64,000 nt of DNA from Hypomyces perniciosus (lineage: Eukaryota > Ascomycota > Sordariomycetes > Hypocreales > Hypocreaceae), in the NCBI GenBank assembly GCA_008477525.1, contig SPDT01000010.1, forward strand, positions 1,054,001-1,118,000, in the 5' to 3' direction. The number at the start of each line of letters is the position of its first letter. Position 1 is the stretch's first letter. The notes beneath the pieces are model-generated. The model did not search any database. It had not been told where the DNA came from and worked only from the letters and a program-made list of their open reading frames with translations. The position numbers were made by a program, and so were the translations under genes. Below are positions 62,281-64,000 of the stretch, piece after piece.

Positions 62281-63640
62281 ATATTATAGCTTATAAAACC
62301 TATACTATTTATAACTTTTATTTTTATTATATAAAAGAAAGTCGCTAATAAAGATAAAGGCTATATAATTATTAATCTAAAAAATCTAAATAATATTATA
62401 ATTATAAATATATATTTACTGCATTAATAAAAAGAAATAATTATATTACTGTAAAGGGTTAAATATATATTAATAGTAAATATAAAATCTTTTTTTTATT
62501 AATTTTAAATATATCCCGATTACTATCATAAATTTATTATAGTTATATACTATAGTTTAAAACAAGTAAATATACTATGAATAAAATTTAAGAATTTACT
62601 TTTATATATATAAAGATAAATAAACTAATAGCTTTACCTTTATTATAAATATATATATATATATATTAATAATAATATTATTTTCTTAAAAACTTTAAAT
62701 AATTATATTTAATATTTAAAGATAATCTTTTAACTATTTTTAAAAGCTTAAATTATATTTATTTCTAGCTAAATCTTTTATTAAATATCAGTTAATAACC
62801 TTTTTTAAATATTAAATTAATAAAACTAATATATGTTTAATAAAAGATTAAATTAATACTTTATAAAAATAATTATATTTATTAATATTAAAATACCTAG
62901 AAATATATATTAATATAATTAACTAGATTTAGAACTTTATCTTTATATATACTTAAAAGGTTGAACCTTCATAGTAGCGGAAAGTCGCGCTATTAATAGT
63001 AGGTTATAAAGAGGGGTATATTAACTTAAAGGCTACAAGGAAGCGTTTTACAGCTATAAAGTCAATCTTATTTAATAATAATAAAGATAATAAATTATAA
63101 CTATAGGCATTTAAGCTTATATAGGAAAATTTATTATATTATTTGTTACTAAAGCTAATATATATTAAAAATATTTATTGCCTAGTTACTAAAATAAATA
63201 TATTTAAAGAGAGAGGCTTTAAAGCTATACTCTTTTACTATTATAGTAAATTTAACTTTAATAATATTATAGTAACTTTAAATAAATCTTTTATTAACTA
63301 TATTAGTTTTTAAAGTAAAATACTTAATCCTATAAAGCGCAATTATTAGCCTATAAAGCTAAAAGTAGTTTATTTAATATAAATTACAATAAAAAACTAT
63401 TTAATATTTTATAGTATTTAATAACCTATTTATATCTTTATTAACTATATAGCTATAAAACTAATTATAAAGTAAAAGTTAATATTTATATTTAATATTA
63501 TAAAAATAAATCTATATTTTATTAATACTAGCAATTTCCTATTTTAATATAATCTCTATATAATCTATATACTTAGAAAGTTTAATATCTTGCCTAATAT
63601 ACTTTCTAGACTCCTTTATATAGTCTATAGATAATAATAT
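62280..63640 (+). pseudogene. Ty3/gypsy reverse transcriptase and RNase H remnant
   Basis: Broken frames on the plus strand keep the order of gypsy pol. About 62,340-62,440: GYIIINLKNLN; 62,480-62,510: VNIKSFFYQF; 62,660-62,700: the YxNNIIFLKTLN segment that stands for the YxDD catalytic loop, here with both Asp lost; 63,320-63,380: ILNPIKRNYQP-KL (RNase H); 63,480-63,600: ending ILPNILSRL. Internal TAA/TAG stand at Gln/Trp positions. The integrase would lie outside the window. Clearly non-functional. Confidence 0.72.
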
Positions 63641-64000
63641 ATAAGCTTAATTAATAGTATAAAAGGATTATTTAAGTAATATTCTAGCCCTTTTTAATAT
63701 AGCCTACTTAGGTATTAAAGTTGCAGTATATAATAATATTAAAAATAGATTTATAAAAGGATATAAAGATAACTATAAATGTAAGAAAATTATTATATAA
63801 CTCTAGTATATAGGTAAAGTTATTAATATAATAGTATATATACTTAAAAAGGCTTAGCCTTTAAACTCTATAAAAATAAATTACTGTTCTATAAAAATAA
63901 AGATAATATAAAAAGATTATATATTCCCTGCCTTATAATAAAATTTATTATTAAAATAGCCTATAATGCGCAGCACTTTAAAATTAAATATACCTAATAT
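63641..64000 (+). other. Continuation of degenerate retroelement to window edge
   Basis: AT-rich sequence following the RNase H remnant; presumably the connection/integrase part of the gypsy element, but no motif can be read. Confidence 0.4.

Overview
The window looks like nuclear DNA of a filamentous ascomycete, most likely an Aspergillus or Penicillium relative (Eurotiales). Supporting signs are many short GT-AG introns (about 47-150 nt) with branch-point-like CTAAC/CTGAC motifs, gene spacing of a few hundred bases, and protein sequences that read as Eurotiales versions of well-known housekeeping proteins. These family calls come from recognising sequences by eye; no database search was run. 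Exon joins were worked out by hand from splice signals and continuity with the family, and every complete model below sums to a whole number of codons.

Bases 1 to about 34,150 are ordinary gene-rich DNA. In order: the 3' end of a CCDC137-like gene (+); TFIIIC largest subunit Tfc3 (+); a UBE2J1/Ubc6-type ER ubiquitin-conjugating enzyme (-); the tiny complex I subunit NDUFB2 (+); 3-phosphoglycerate dehydrogenase (-); histone chaperone Nap1 (-); a P5B-type ATPase like Ypk9/ATP13A2 (+); adenylate kinase 6/Fap7 (-); class V myosin (-); Ham1 nucleotide pyrophosphatase (+); a C78 (UFSP/Mug105-type) cysteine peptidase in seven exons (-); cytosolic seryl-tRNA synthetase (-); and the Rheb GTPase (-). 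These are independent housekeeping genes rather than a pathway cluster. Several share divergent promoters (UBE2J/NDUFB2, Nap1/P5B ATPase, myosin V/Ham1). Intergenic spaces carry repeated copies of a TACGGAGTA motif.

From about 34,150 to 64,000 the composition changes abruptly to very AT-rich, gene-free DNA. It is full of TAA/TAG stops and consists of transposon remnants that look mutated by repeat-induced point mutation (RIP, C to T). I can resolve: a family of elements with long inverted ends starting TGGCACAGA (left ends at 36160, 45443 and 57711; the inverted end form at 49513, 52197 and 57100); Mutator-like (MULE) elements, including a full-length copy with a target-site duplication inserted into one of those elements, an inverted second copy and small non-autonomous derivatives; a 1.2-kb element with ~45-bp inverted ends; a 363-bp hAT-like MITE; a 270-bp solo LTR with a perfect 5-bp target duplication; Ty3/gypsy reverse transcriptase and RNase H remnants at the right end and an inverted gypsy chromodomain, polypurine tract and LTR near 49 kb; and long ATT microsatellites. 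No intact gene was found there. The block is a repeat island or pericentromere/subtelomere-like heterochromatin starting only ~50-100 bases upstream of the Rheb start codon. I found no CRISPR array, operon, tRNA or rRNA gene.
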